This document shows positions 10,917 through 23,740 of a stretch of DNA of 64,000 nt, in pieces. Each line of letters begins with the position of its first letter. The stretch's first letter is position 1. Both the position numbers and the translations under genes were made by a program. The DNA comes from Tigriopus japonicus (lineage: Eukaryota; Arthropoda; Copepoda; Harpacticoida; Harpacticidae). The notes under the pieces were generated by a model. It ran no database searches, was not told the DNA's origin, and saw nothing but the letters and a program-made list of their open reading frames with translations. Location of the stretch: the NCBI GenBank assembly GCA_010645155.1, contig CM021313.1, positions 4,079,879 to 4,143,878 of the forward strand, given 5' to 3'.

Positions 10917-12534
10917 CTTGTAAAGGCATATGACATTAATTGTTAAATTAGCTTGGTGTATTAGAACAAGTAAAATACGATTAAAACGTTAAAAAATAAT
11001 TCTTAGGCTAAAGGTGACGAAAACAATCCTCTCACTTTTTCAATTTCGTCGTTGGCAGACGGACATAATTGAATTTGGATTTTCCTTTGGTTTTTGCCAG
11101 CCATTGCGGAAGGAATTCTTGCATGAAATTGTCTCTTTTTACTTGGTCTTCTTCACTTTTTTACAACTCGCCACTCTATTACTCCGGCCAATACCATCAC
11201 CACAAAATAACATTAAGTCTTTGTTCTCTATTTGCCAGCTTCTCTCTCTTTCTCTCAGGGTTGCCATTTCTCCTTCAGCTCAAACTAGTGGGCAATCGCC
11301 CCAATTGACCAAGTTATAGTTCAATTCGAGATGAGTTGTGTTACGGCATTTTCTTTAATTTGGCACTTGTTTGCGAATACAATCTGTAGATGGCGACCCT
11401 GGCCTTTGTTGTGGTAGCAGCTCTATCAACGTGACCAAGTTCATAAAAAGAAGACATTAGAAAATTACACTTTTTTCCCCACACAATGAAGGCTAGTACT
11501 CCCGAAAAAAAGCTTGGTGTTGCCATTATGCACGTTATCATGGTGTGACCGGCAATAAGGCACCCCGCACCTTTCCTCTTTATTCAGCCAAGAAATGGAC
11601 TCGTCACTTTAGGATGGAATTCAGCCAGCACCATAGCACTCCCATAATGCAATCAAGACCGGCTAACATCCCAAAGTCCTAATAATTAGAGTATCACACG
11701 GACTCGATTACAAATGCAAATATATTTTTTTGGTAAAATTCTAATGATTACCATTTTTCGGACAAGTCAATTTGTCGCCAAGCAATTTTGTCGGTGATTG
11801 TTTTGCTATGTTGTTGGCAATGGAGGTCCCTTTGGATCACCGGATGTGTCTCTCCAGGAGGGACATAGCTCCCTTCTAAGGGTTCCTTCAAAAAAGCACC
11901 TTTTTTCCCTTGTCATTCCATCAAAAAAATGACTTCATTGAACAAAATCGACCGTGGTCTTTCATTAAACAATTAGCTGAGACAAGACTGCCGGATTATT
12001 ATAGCGAAATAACTTGATAGTACTGTATGATTTGTTTTTCCCCGCATTTCTTATTTACGCAAATCTAGAAGAATGGCTCAATTTTAGTGTAAGATAATCA
12101 AGGGTATTCGGATCAACCCAGAGAGTTGCACCACGCTCATTCTAGACCGAAGCCAACTAATAGATCTTGACTGATGGGAAAAAGGTTGTAATATGGTTCC
12201 CAATGGGTGAAAATATCTAAACACGGTCGTTTTACGACTCAAAGCATGATTTAAAGTTTTGCCTAAGAAAGTTAGAAATCAAGAACTAAAAACCTTGTTC
12301 GCAATTTTTGTTCTCCCTCTCTAATCATATCGATTCGAGCAAAAAATGACTACCATCAACGGTCTTGTCACGCATTTCCACGACTTGAATGGCAATCTGA
12401 ACAAGATGGATGCTTGAGCGCAAGCAAATAGCTTAGGCACAAAATTGACTTGTTATCAAAGTGATTAGTCGAAAAGAGGGCAATTAATCATAACTGGAAA
12501 TCATTACCATTATTTGTTTGGCATAATTGCATAT

Positions 12535-12544
12535 CCCCCCCCCC
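12535..12544. repeat. Poly(C) run of 10
   Basis: Ten consecutive C residues followed by a CT-rich stretch in aristaless intron 1. A G/C homopolymer of this length is uncommon in this AT-rich sequence and may be length-variable. Confidence 0.7.
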
Positions 12545-14302
12545 TTCTCCTCTCTCAATAGTTTCTGTTTCCAGTATTTGTCTCCCCGGTCGTAGATTAC
12601 CTTCCTCATGTGCTCAAGCCATTTGTCTTTGAAAGCCAACCGTGTTCAAATCTTGTTCTACAAATCGTCGTTATTGGTCCAAAAAGCTCGCCCCCGTTTC
12701 AACTCGGAGCCAATTCCCAAAGCCAGAAGCAGGCAATTATTGACATCATTTAGCACTAATTATCTCTTGCACAAACCCAGAATGGCCTCCACCTCCTCCT
12801 TTTCTCTCTCTCTCGATCCCCTTCTGATGCCATTTCCCTATTCTCCATCTGAGCTATAGAAACGGAACAATTATGCTAAACGCAAAAACAATCATTGACG
12901 ACGGCATGCTCCAATTCAGCAATTTTCAAAAAAAAAAAATGGCTACTTCTTAGTTTGCTGAACGTTAAGTCCAAATTTAGAGACCATCAACTGGTGGGAT
13001 CAGGGTGACTAAAAGGCCCTTTTTGTAGTTTTCTCAGTGTTGCTCTTCGTTATCATCGTCAACGTTTCATTAAGGGAGCAAATGAGGCAATTAAAAGGCC
13101 AGGAGGCTCTCCAACTCGACCAACTAACTCGAACTCATTTCCCCAAAATCATTTCAATTACGACAGGGAGAGGCAGACACTCGTCGTCTTCTTCTTAGCA
13201 TTTAAGAATCCTGGTCCCCCTCATTAGTATAAAAAATTCTGGCAAATCACGTCGTCGCTGAATGATTTGCTTCTCGTCGTTGGTTGTCTATCTAAAAGTC
13301 AATTAGCTCGGAAGAGAGACCACGAGACAGAGAAACAAATGGAATGGAGGAGCTCTCGAGAAACGATGGCCTTCAATGTGATCGGGATATTATTCATGAG
13401 GCATCTTCATCAGGTCGTTCCATCATGGTGGTAAATTCATCCACTGAATCGTTGTTCAGAAGCATCCAAGCTTCTGAATTCCTAGTCCTGGTGGAGCTAC
13501 CGAGTAATCGGCCAACCAAATTCATCAACCGTCCGAATAATGATCGAGATGTAACAGTTAGCCTATGAATATTAGAGCATTTTTCCAAGTTGGTGGTCTC
13601 CCCGGATCTCACATTTCATACCTGATCAACTCCACCTTTTCTTTGGATCAGAACTGGGCACACCACATTCTGAGCCCGATTCAATTTTGGTGCCAGTAAA
13701 AAGTTCCGAGAAAAATTTGACCGGCCAAAGTGGACATTACCGTCCATTGTTTCATTGCTCGATATCATAACTTTTTTGTACGTCCAAGGGATCGATTTCG
13801 AACAAGTGATGTCGTTCAGATCTGGTAGTAGTGAGTGGTTAAAGTGAGTGCATTAGTCCATATATTTGACTGATAGACCTGGGGGGCCTCACGGGTTCAA
13901 GGGACTTGGGTTTTTTCCCTCTTCCATGGCCATTTGTGAAACTCGACGACTTCTTGGTTGGCGGTGGTGGTGGTGATGATGATAGTGGAGGAGGATCAGA
14001 TGGACCGGTTCCGTCGTTCGTCGTCTTTGAAATTGATGATCTCTATCAAAATAAGATGATTGAATTTCAAACTGGTCTACCATTGGCTCGCTCTCGAGTC
14101 TTGAGTGATCTCTTGGCCCACTCAATTCGGGGAGGGTGAGTGCTCAAATGGGGAAGACCTCCTCGAAGAGAATGCTACTAGTACTAATGCTGAAGGTTTG
14201 CTTTTTAAAGACACAACTTGATGAGGAATTCATGCCTTGAATTCTCGAAAGGGTCATAATAGTAGTCAGTAGTGGTCAGGATGGTTGGGTCAACTTTGCC
14301 TA

Positions 14303-14320
14303 ATTTGCATACTATAAAAG
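14303..14320 (+). promoter_or_regulatory. Octamer (ATTTGCAT) 2 bp from TATAAAAG
   Basis: A perfect reverse octamer ATTTGCAT (14303-14310) sits two bases upstream of TATAAAAG (14313-14320). Octamer plus TATA is a known promoter arrangement. No good initiator lies about 30 bases downstream; the nearest TCAG is about 40 away. It could be an internal promoter within aristaless intron 1, or chance. Confidence 0.2.
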
Positions 14321-15586
14321 CATTCCTCTGAATGAGAAAGTGTGCCTTTGCATCAGCTCTACATACTTTCGAATATCAAATGGATTCAAACGGACTCTTG
14401 GCTTTAAACTGATCCGCCGTTCATTTTTTTTTAATTCAAGCGGCAAATGTCAGCATTTGGAATTAGAATCTGCTTCTTTGAGATGCTCAAAAAATGACAA
14501 TATCCCGTGACGATTGAACAAAGACCAACCCAAGGTTGGCTGTTTTTTGAGAGGAGGAGCTGTCGTCCTAGAAGTAGTTAGAACTAACCTGCCTGGAAGC
14601 AATCAAACACAATGTGGCACAAAACGGAGTTGTCATGCAACAAACACAATTAATTCATGACGTTGTGGTGTGGATCAGTTGGAAAAAAGAACGAACCAGA
14701 AGACCTCTTGAGATCCAGGAGCAATCTGTCTTGGTTGCCATATCCGGCAGCTTTCCCGTCCATCCCTCGAGAAGTCCCATCCATGTCTCTAGCCGCTTGG
14801 CCAACGACGATGATGACGACGACGAAACTGACGATCTCGCGTCTGGAGCCTCATTAACATAAAGATCTCATTGCTGTTTCCCTAATTACTGAGACTTTTT
14901 GGCTAATTGCCCTGCCTTAAACAGACTTGATTCGACTCGAAGCAATCATTCTAGAGCACGGCCATAAAAGATGGACCCCACGACTTCATGGATTCGAGGA
15001 GAACAAAACAAATACCGAGCATTGGCTCCAAGTCCGTAGAACCTTCCTTCCTCTGTAGACTCTTTTCAACCTCAATGGCGACTCGTTGGTTCTTTGGAGG
15101 AAAATGTCATCCACTGAATCCAATCAGATCTTGAATGTGGCCAAAGTCATGCAAACAACCGATCAGAATCCGCCGTGAAATCCAATGGCTCCGTTCGTCT
15201 GATTATTATTACGAGGCTTATTATTGATAGTATGACTCCTCCGCTAGCTCGATCGGATATGAGACCAAATATCGATGGATAAATTGAAGCACTATATTCT
15301 CAATTGTACCGTTTCAAAATCTCGCTTAAAACAGGATTTGAAAGAACATTCACTCTCCATACAATCCTAATGACTTAAATTGTTTATCTTTTAGATCTTT
15401 CAAACTTTGCGCCATTCTCACAACCATGCTTAAGGTTTTAATTTGTTTTTTCGTCTGCTCCCGTGCCAATTTGATTACTAGTTTTCATATGATCTTTCAC
15501 ACTTTCAAATTTACTGACACTGATCTACTTTTATGCTATGTTTTAGATTCCGCACCCATTTAGCCAAAACCAATACTATTTATAAA

Positions 15587-16002
15587 TAGTGATGGACCGA
15601 AAGGGCTCATAACCGAAACCGAAAGTTTCGGCCGAAAGAGGGCTTAACCGAAACCGAAAGTTTCGGCCGAAAGAGGGCTTAACCGAAACCGAAAGTTTCG
15701 GCCGAAAGAGGGCTTAACCGAAACCGAAACCGAAACCGAAAGTAGCTGACTACAAAATTGTGTAAATGCAAAATCCACCTTAAAAATTAAATTTCCCATG
15801 TGTTCGATGTTGGGTAGGGCGTAGATTTTGAAAAATCGGGAAACTTGAATTTCAGTGGATTTGGACGAATTTTTTTTCGATTTTGTTGTCAAACTCCGTC
15901 CTTTATAGTGCATGTCTGCTTTCGGTTTCGGTAGGCATAACCGAAACCGAAACCGAAATTTCGGCCGAAATTTCGGCCGAAAGCGCTTTCGGTCCATCAC
16001 TA
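15587..16002. mobile_element. hAT-type MITE (non-autonomous DNA transposon), 416 bp
   Basis: Perfect 17-bp terminal inverted repeats, TAGTGATGGACCGAAAG at 15587-15603 and its reverse complement at 15986-16002. These are flanked by an identical 8-bp direct repeat TTTATAAA (15579-15586 and 16003-16010). Eight-base target duplications with TAGTG- or CAGTG-type ends are the signature of the hAT superfamily. Inside the left end is a tandem array of three 35-37-bp units built of CCGAAA/TTTCGG (15604-15710) plus a partial copy. The right end carries the same motif inverted (about 15920-15990), so the DNA can fold into a long hairpin. No transposase is encoded. A 118-codon minus-strand frame across it reflects the repeats. 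Perfect ends and target duplication suggest a recent insertion. Confidence 0.9.
15604..15742. repeat. Subterminal tandem array of CCGAAA/TTTCGG units in the MITE
   Basis: Units at 15604-15640 (37 bp), 15641-15675 (35 bp) and 15676-15710 (35 bp), then a partial copy in which CCGAAA is repeated four times. Each unit holds CCGAAA twice on each strand. In hAT elements short subterminal hexamer repeats are transposase-binding sites; the same role here is inferred. Confidence 0.85.
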
Positions 16003-16436
16003 TTTATAAACCTTGTGGATGTTTGAGTGTTACATAAAAAAAGTGGTATCCCGTTAATTCATGAACTCATGAACCATGATGTATAAAAGAGTGCTTTAAA
16101 AAGATTGTGAGACGCTCGGCAGCATTTACCCAAAGCGAAATCACGAAATTGATTGGATAACCAATTCGATTAGGGTTAGTTTCATAAACAATCTCATGCC
16201 TTCTTCTCAACCACAAGCATGAACAACCAAACATGGCATTTTTAGAGTCCTAAGAAGACAGCGGGCGAGTAAGCGGGACTTAATAGCGATTTATTTAGAA
16301 TCTTTATCCACCCGAATGGTAGTCAAATTGGACTCGAGCTGGCAAATCTATCCAAGTTTTGCCTCAGATGGTTGTTGCATGATGAATAGCAGTTTATTTC
16401 TGGCTCTCCCGTCAGGCGTCATTATGATACAACCAC

Positions 16437-16453
16437 CCAACCAACCAACCAAC
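16437..16453. repeat. (CCAA)n tetranucleotide tract
   Basis: Short CCAA tract in intron 1. The same motif recurs at 24711-24728 and, as its complement GGTT, at 18051-18070 and around 63360-63376. Confidence 0.75.
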
Positions 16454-18050
16454 AAAGGAGAGACTTGGAAGTGAGGGACATTGGATCCACTTTGGTAACT
16501 GGCAGCGCCAAGATATATGTGGGGGTACTACGTATTTTCTACCTTCTCGCCAACATCTGGTGGGGTGAATGGAAATTCAACTTGAGCAAGATGATCTCAT
16601 GGCTTCATTAATAGGTCTTTGGAAAGTGTTGTAGAGATGAAGATTGGTCATTTCGGGCGAGCTTGTCATGTCATGGAGAAGACTTTTCCAGGCAGAACCT
16701 CGCCAAATGGTTTGGTTCGTCGTGGGTTGAAGAGACGTGCCAAGAAAACTTGAACGAATGCAAACACCAAGAAGAACAAACAACAAAAGCAATTGGACAA
16801 ATTTGATTTACCGTCGTTCTCGAGTACCAAATTAAGGCACCATTTCGCATGGTGCCGGCTTCGCTGAATCCCAAAAAAGCCCTCTTCTCAGACATCTACA
16901 ACTAAGGACTAGCTTTGTTGATTATGACACGAAACAAACATTGAAATTTGATCTTGGTCAAAAAAGTTGCCAATATGTAGGTTTGTTCGAAAAAATAATT
17001 AACTAATCTCTAGGTCGTGTTGTTTCATGTTTTATAAAGAGGTCTTTCCAGATGAGTGCGATGTTTGGGGATACGAGTCGATTTTGGCGTGACTTTCCAG
17101 CTTGTTTCGATCATTAGGCCTCATTTTCGAAGCTGCCATTATGATGAGAGCTTAACTCTTTCCTCTCTGAAACACGGATCCATCTTTGTTAGTCGCGGCT
17201 CCAGAATCTTTGAGAGCGTTGAACGTGAATGCGAATGTGTGTCCCAAGTATTTTGGTACTGACTTGCTTGCAGTGAGTTTAGCCCATATTTTATTGGTTC
17301 TTCTTGTTTGCAAGCAAATCATGACCGACTGCTTTGGCAGAGTTGGAGCAAGAACAAAACGAAGACGTGCCTTTTGCCATAACTAAAGTCGCTTAACGAC
17401 CAATTGAGTGGAGTAAGCGGACTCAATGCGAGGATGATGGTTGGCGGGGGTCTGCCTACTTCGCAAATTGTTTTTACAGCCATTAAAGCAAACTCAATTT
17501 TGCAATTCATCCTCAAGTTCCTCAGCCCAGTGGATGGGGCTCACTCAATAAGAATAATGGGCTAAATGAAGATCATTGCCAGCAGCATGAGGCACTCAAG
17601 ATCGGAAATTGAAGCGGAATTTCCTGCTGATGGCTCTGGAACTCAATTTCGCTGTCTTAGTCTTATTCTTCTTCGTCGTCTTCGTCGTGGTGTGCACTCA
17701 ATCTGGCTTGAGTTCCAATCTATGGTAAATGGCAGCCCCATTGAACGGACTCTTGACGACGAGTCTCGATGATCCCCGCCAGCTCATAACTAATTACGAG
17801 CTGAAACGAAAAGGTTATGCGTCTCGAAACATTCTCATTGGACGAGAGGGGCTTGAACTCATATATTTTCTTACGCTTAATTATTCGTTCTCGTTTTCTT
17901 TCCCCCTCCCTGCTTCTCTTCTTTCTGTTCCTGTTGGGAACTTGCAGTTGTAGTAACTGAAACCGAGGACCCAACTGAGCAAGGCTCTTGATGAGAATGT
18001 ACGACGAAAACGACGACAACCACGAAAAGCTAGAAGAGCAGGAGGATCTG

Positions 18051-18070
18051 GGTTGGTTGGTTGGTTGGTT
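18051..18070. repeat. (GGTT)5 tetranucleotide tract
   Basis: Five perfect GGTT units in intron 1, part of the window-wide GGTT/CCAA/GGAT tetranucleotide family. Confidence 0.85.
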
Positions 18071-18622
18071 AGCAATTGCCTTCCAGTGGAATCCTAATGG
18101 CTCCTTAGCCACGCACACATCCACACATACCCCTAGCTCCACTGTTCGAAACCCCAGAGCTCTGGGCAAGCAATCAAGATGGATTTCAAGAGGCAAAATG
18201 AGCGCTTAACAAATTTAATCAGCTTGTATTAGACTCGAACTTGGCAGGAAGAGAACTGGCCGGGTCGTCGCGGGAATGAACCAGCCCTTTTCACCATGGA
18301 GCCATGAGCAATTATGAACCCACCGAGCGAACTGAAAGCTGCATTAATATTGGCTCTAGCCTTCGGAGCAAATTCGGATCGAGTTTTTTTTATTCAATTA
18401 CGTACCATGAACCTCAAACGACCCTTTTTGTGTGACTTACCCGTTGTTGTGAGCAGTACATAGAGGCCTCTCCTTGGGCTTGGGATGGTGGTTCGCTTTG
18501 GTCTTCACTGTCCAGAAAATTGGATGCTTCGAGAAAACGGTGGCAAAAAAGTTGTGCTTTTTGACATGCGTCTGACACCCATGCAAAGTGATGGGTTTCT
18601 TTCCACGGAACGCCCCTCCCTT

Positions 18623-18648
18623 CCCCTCCCTCCCTCCCTCCCTCCCTC
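18623..18648. repeat. (CCCT)n tract
   Basis: CCCT tetranucleotide repeat in a C-rich stretch (18610-18660) of intron 1. Frames across it read poly-Pro/Leu/Ser and are not genes. Confidence 0.8.
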
Positions 18649-21189
18649 ACTTACCCTCACTTGGACTCAGGGAAGCGATACGCACTCATCAAACCAAAAA
18701 AAGTTGCATACCAACCGACCTACTGGTCCAACCATGTCAAGATTTTTTCCCCCTTGGATGACCGACCGAGGATCTTGGAAAACCAGTGGAATTTCCAGGA
18801 AAATTTCTTCACTTTGTTTTGGATGTCTGAGGCAGTCCGGATAAAAAAGCTGATCCGCCGACGAGTATCATAAAATAAGCCCCTACTAGAGCCTTTGCGA
18901 GGCTATTAGTTTATCACGATATCCACAAACCGATAAGGGACCAATTGTCGAATAATTGGACCGGTTTGAATGCCACCTTCCCAAAATTTCTGGAAGCTCC
19001 ATATGTTCGGCAATAGACGGTTCAGACGTCTTCGAGATATCTTATTCTGTGAATTGATCGTGATTGAATTGGGAGAGCAATTCCAGTGAAGGCTGCCATA
19101 TCATGGTTATGCACAAGTAATCAAAGCATTTCCTTCAATCAAAGCAAACCGAAAGAAGACAAGAATGGGGAAAGGATTAGGGTCTCGAATTGATATCAAG
19201 GAGTACTAGTGCCAGGCAAGAAAATCAATTTTCATGCCCGTCAAGTAGTGGGACTCACTTTGGGACGAGTGGGTGCTCGGGGTGGTTTTTCTTCCGTGAC
19301 AAAATCTTCCGCTGATCCAAGACGACAGACGAGGAAGCTCTTCTAAACGCACCGTATTTCATACAAGTCCACTGGGGTTGGTTGGTTGTTGGTTGTTCCT
19401 GAAGGGATGACGAGCTCGTCGGTGGTGGTTAATGGTAAGCAACTCTTGGCTCATGTGAGATTTCTCCAACAGATGATGTACTCGAAGAAGCAGAAAAAAA
19501 TCGGGAGTTCCTCGGGGTTGAAAAAACAGGGTTGCCTCGGGTTGTATGGAATGCACAGTTGCGTCACCCTTGGTATCGAAGAGATTCCCAATGAGCAACC
19601 CTGACCAAAGGTCTCTCGAGTGACCATGAAAGATAGGCTTACAAAGAGGTCTATATTTAAGGTGGAAGAGCTCGGATCATTGAAATACAATAGGAGCAAT
19701 TTGTTAAGTGTTTTAAAGAGGAGAAAAGCTTTCAAAGACAACGTCTGCTTGACGAGCGAGCGAGCGAGCAAGTATGGAAGAATAGAAAATGGCCTGATTT
19801 TCCACCGCAAATGGCTCTTGAGCCCAATGAATAAGCATGACCAACCATCGAAGTCACTAAGTCAGACAGTAAAGCAAGCCAAACCAGTCAACCCACTCGT
19901 TAAGCTTCTGCAGCTCTTGATTGGCGCCAATTGTGAGTCCACCGCCATATTTCGGGACGGATTACTAAAAGCAGGGATAAAGCTCCATCGCATCCGCGAA
20001 CAAGAAAAGCAACAAAGATGATGATGTTGCCGTTTTTTTGGGTCCGAGCCAAATTTTTAATTGCTAAATCGCTCGTTCATTTCAATTTTCTATTTTCATT
20101 GGACCGCCCTCCCAGCCCTCTTTGGTCTGTCATAAAACGGCCGAGATGGACCAGCAAGATGCTTATCTTGTTTATTCTACAAATTTTTACCTCATTCGCC
20201 TCTGGTCCTGAAATTGGTTGGCTCGTTAACGAATGTTTGCACCGACTTCATCTATTCACATGAATGGCTTCTTGCAAAATATGGAGTTCCACAAGTCCAG
20301 GAAAGAATAGACGATCATATGATACAAGTCAAGTTCGAAACACTCTCGCTTTATGAAGAGCTCTAACTCGGTGTGCCACCTCTCATAACCACTTAAAGAA
20401 GCTGAGTCTAACCAATCCCACTGAAAGAACAGGGGAATTGGCGAATGGCAGTCATATCCATGGACTCAAGGGCGAGTTTGCTCACTCTTTTCATCATAAT
20501 CATGCTTGAGAGCTGGCTATGTACACGCTATTTTATGTTCTTTTAACTGACTGCCAGGGAACTCGAGTCGACTTTGAAATTGTGTTTGCTTGAACATGTG
20601 AGTCAGACTTCTCCGAGGTTCTAATGACGAATACCGCATTCCGTCAATCACTTTAATGAGATTACTTAGGCGACTGATAGCTCGTCAAGACTCTTTTCGA
20701 GGTCGGTTAATGTATATTTGGGATCCTGATTTATGGCATCTATTTAATTGAAACGCCTTTATTGTTTGTGATAGGGAGACGAAGAGAGAACGTCTCGTTC
20801 CAAATCCAGGACGACCGAATCAGATAAGTGGAAAGTAAAACAAACCTCTCTCAATTATCTTTTCCACCAAACTAGCCCAGGCATTCTAATCAATGAAAAG
20901 AACCTTTCCAGGCTCAATTAAGAGTCCAGCCATCATAACAATCAGCATCAGCACCCTCGTGGACGAGTTGAGTGCTTCTAGCACCTCATCCAACTAGGCC
21001 TATCTCTGTATTGTTGTACTATATCATGGCCAAAGTTGGTCCATTCACTCATTGGAATTGTGCAGCCACAACCAAGCTCGCGAGCTGATGAAGATGAGAA
21101 TCAAGTTTTAAATTTCGTGATAAAAATCTGCCGTCCACCTTGCCCACCGAGTAGTCGCTCCAGTCGGATGAGCGTCAGGTTTTTGTTCA

Positions 21190-21470
21190 TTAATTGCTTA
21201 TTTGGTGACGAACCTCTTCAGAGATCCCTGTCTTTTGGAACAACAGAGAGAGAGAGGCCGGTCGGTCGGTCGGTCCTGGTCTGGCTTTTTTCCTTTTCCA
21301 CTGACCCCGCCTCCGCCCGCTCCCTCTCTTCATTCCTTTGCTCGCTCTCTCTAGCTCACTGAACTGTTGGCGGCGATTGGGCCGTTTGGTGCAGGGTGGC
21401 TCGTGAATGGCGATAGGCCGGACGGTGAACGGCGAAGGTGGCGAGAGCGCCGCCGCCAAGTGGCGAAACA
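21190..21470. promoter_or_regulatory. GC-rich island in aristaless intron 1
   Basis: GC content is clearly above the surroundings, with many undepleted CpGs, a (GGTC)n run (about 21256-21275) and alternating GGCG/GCCG motifs at 21366-21470. No splice-compatible coding exon was found. It may be an internal promoter or enhancer. The evidence is base composition only. Confidence 0.25.
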
Positions 21471-23429
21471 ATGGGAATTCACGCAAAGATGTGTGGGGTT
21501 TGAAGACCTCCCCAAAAGTTGATCTTTGTTTGTTCAACAAAATCAAATTTGAGTGCAAATCAAGAGAGAGTTTGAACTGTGAAATCCCAGAAAAAGGTGA
21601 CTTTGGTGCCTGACCTTTGACGAGAGGAGTCCACGAGAAACACCCAAGACGGGAGGAAAAAGGAGGTACGATTTAGTGAACAAATTTGGATCAGCTTTTA
21701 TATCATTGCATTGCCATTAAATTGCCCTGGACGAACTACCAATTTAGGAAATGGAGATTTGCTCTACCAGAAAGAAAGAGAGAGAGAGAGACCAAATTTT
21801 GCGTGTTATCAAGTCATTTTGCTCTCGTATTCCCAGTCAATTGCCTATATTCTCTCCCTCTGTTGAGTTCCTTTCAACTGGACTGGCGCTCAATTCAACC
21901 CCAAAAGTAGAAAAAAAGGTGATCAAAGTCGTTGCCCAGAAGCTATTTCCAATCTGACAATAGACCAAGGCTCTTACCTACATATAAATACGACGCCACT
22001 TGTAGTATTGTCAAGCCACTTAGATGTTCAACTTGGAGTTGTCCCCTCTTCATTAATAGATTAATCTATCCAGCTAATCTGTTATCAGACCTTTGCCAAA
22101 CAAAGTGACATATCTTTTAGTATCAGGATATCAAATAACAGGTGTTGCCAATGTTGGTATGTGCCACTAAGAGGGATCTGTCTTTCACTCTGCATGTTTG
22201 AACAACTACTTAGTCAGTTAAGAGGGCTCCTGGCCTCCCTAATACGTAAGGATTGGCGGCATAATGAGGCCATGGAAATGACTTTATGATTCCTTCTTTA
22301 TGACACATCAATTATGGACAAAATAATGCACAGATCCCCCTTCACTTCTATTTTTGCGGTCTCCCGCTAGCGTTGAAGAATAGACGAAGATTTGGAGGAA
22401 GACCTAATGGATATCTGGTAACACAAGATTTGATCGAGAGCTCTTTAATCTAATTTAAGACTCACGACATGTTCCAGATCAGCTTTCAATAATTTACTAC
22501 TACTCGGCAAAAGCCGATTTATAGATTGCTCAGCTAGAAGAACTCTTTCTCTGTGTGTGGTGTGTCATGGTGAAGGAACAACCAACAATTAGGACTAGGA
22601 AAGCAGGTAAGGTTCAAGTAAATTGAGGAAGGGATTAAACCTGTGGGACGTTTTCTGGGAAATTTGGAAGAAAGCTCAGAAGACGATTTAATACCCAGCA
22701 GTTTCCAATAGAGATCACACCCTCGAGATATTCTCATGAAGGGAAGGTGTGATTGCTCTAAGAGCACCTTCCTAGATCATTCTCAAACGTCAAACATTTG
22801 TCAGATGATCCGATTACTCGAAAGTGGCGCCATTCTGTCTAATTCCCGGGTAGCAAACTAGATTTGTCGTCTGTTAATAAGAAACAACCTTCCATCCAGT
22901 TTCCTTGGTCAGATGTGTGTATTTTCGGAAGTAGGTTATCCATTCAGAGAGGCGGGCATTTTTAGGGCTCATCGTAATACTGACGTTTGAGAACCTCTGC
23001 ATTCCACTCTAATCTTTATCATTCGGGTATCAGAAAACTAACTATTTTGGGTAAGGCAAATTACAAATTCATTTTGCGTTTTTTCTGATGAAAAGTGATT
23101 TTCTATTGTTTATCAAATTTGCATAAAAAGGCAGCAATAAACAATACTTAAACGTTAATTAATGAATATGAAAATACGAACATAGCAAAGTCATTGACAG
23201 TTAGCGTCAAAATGCCCACCTCTGGTTATAAATACAAAGGAGGAATGCAGTACGTTGATATCTGACTCCTCGATTCACTAATAGAAAAAACACGAGCGAT
23301 CAAACAAACAAACGATTCTTTGCGCGTCGCTTCTCCTTCACATTAAATAGACAACGGGTGAACTGACAAGTAAGCTAGCCTGTCCATCAGAAAGTCGACT
23401 TCCTCACTAAATTTAAGAAGTCCGAGCAA

Positions 23430-23740
23430 AGTCAACCCACAACTTCGGTAGGGATCGAAAAATCTACGGTTGTGACTCAAATTGCGGGGAATGTCAGAAT
23501 TGTAGTGGACCATGGAAAAATGGCATGGATAAACACAACGTCTGACAATCCTGCTAGAAACGGTGTCCTCCAAGGGGGAGTTCTGTCTCCCTCTGTATTT
23601 TCGGTTTTTTTTAACCCTCGACAAGGATGCCGAAGAGGTTCTGGGACACGTATTATGATTGGTTCAGAGGACGTACCACCACTTCTTTTTTTCGCTCCTC
23701 TCTCTTATCTTAAGAGTATCTCGACCCTTATCACATGACC
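23430..23740 (+). pseudogene. Decayed non-LTR retrotransposon reverse transcriptase fragment
   Basis: The frame at 23472-23625 reads NGVLQGGVLSPSVFSVFFN, matching the reverse transcriptase block of LINE-type elements (G-V-x-Q-G-x-x-L-S-P-x-x-F). After that block the similarity continues in other frames with at least two frameshifts and a stop. A LLFFA segment near 23690 sits where the catalytic FADD box belongs, but both Asp residues are missing. The fragment cannot be active. The clade (CR1, RTE, L2 or other) cannot be assigned from so short a piece. Host context: same strand as, and inside intron 1 of, aristaless. Confidence 0.7.

Noticed and set aside
15644..16000. 118-codon minus-strand frame rich in Arg and Phe
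   Set aside because: It is produced by the CCGAAA/TTTCGG repeats of the MITE, which lack stop codons.
17720..18196. 158-codon minus-strand frame
   Set aside because: Low-complexity Ser/Arg/Lys composition derived from GGTT and GAAAA tracts; overlaps other open frames on the + strand.
19626..20021. 131-codon + strand frame with an ATG
   Set aside because: Several frames of this length are expected by chance in 64 kb; no splice context, domain or homolog recognised.
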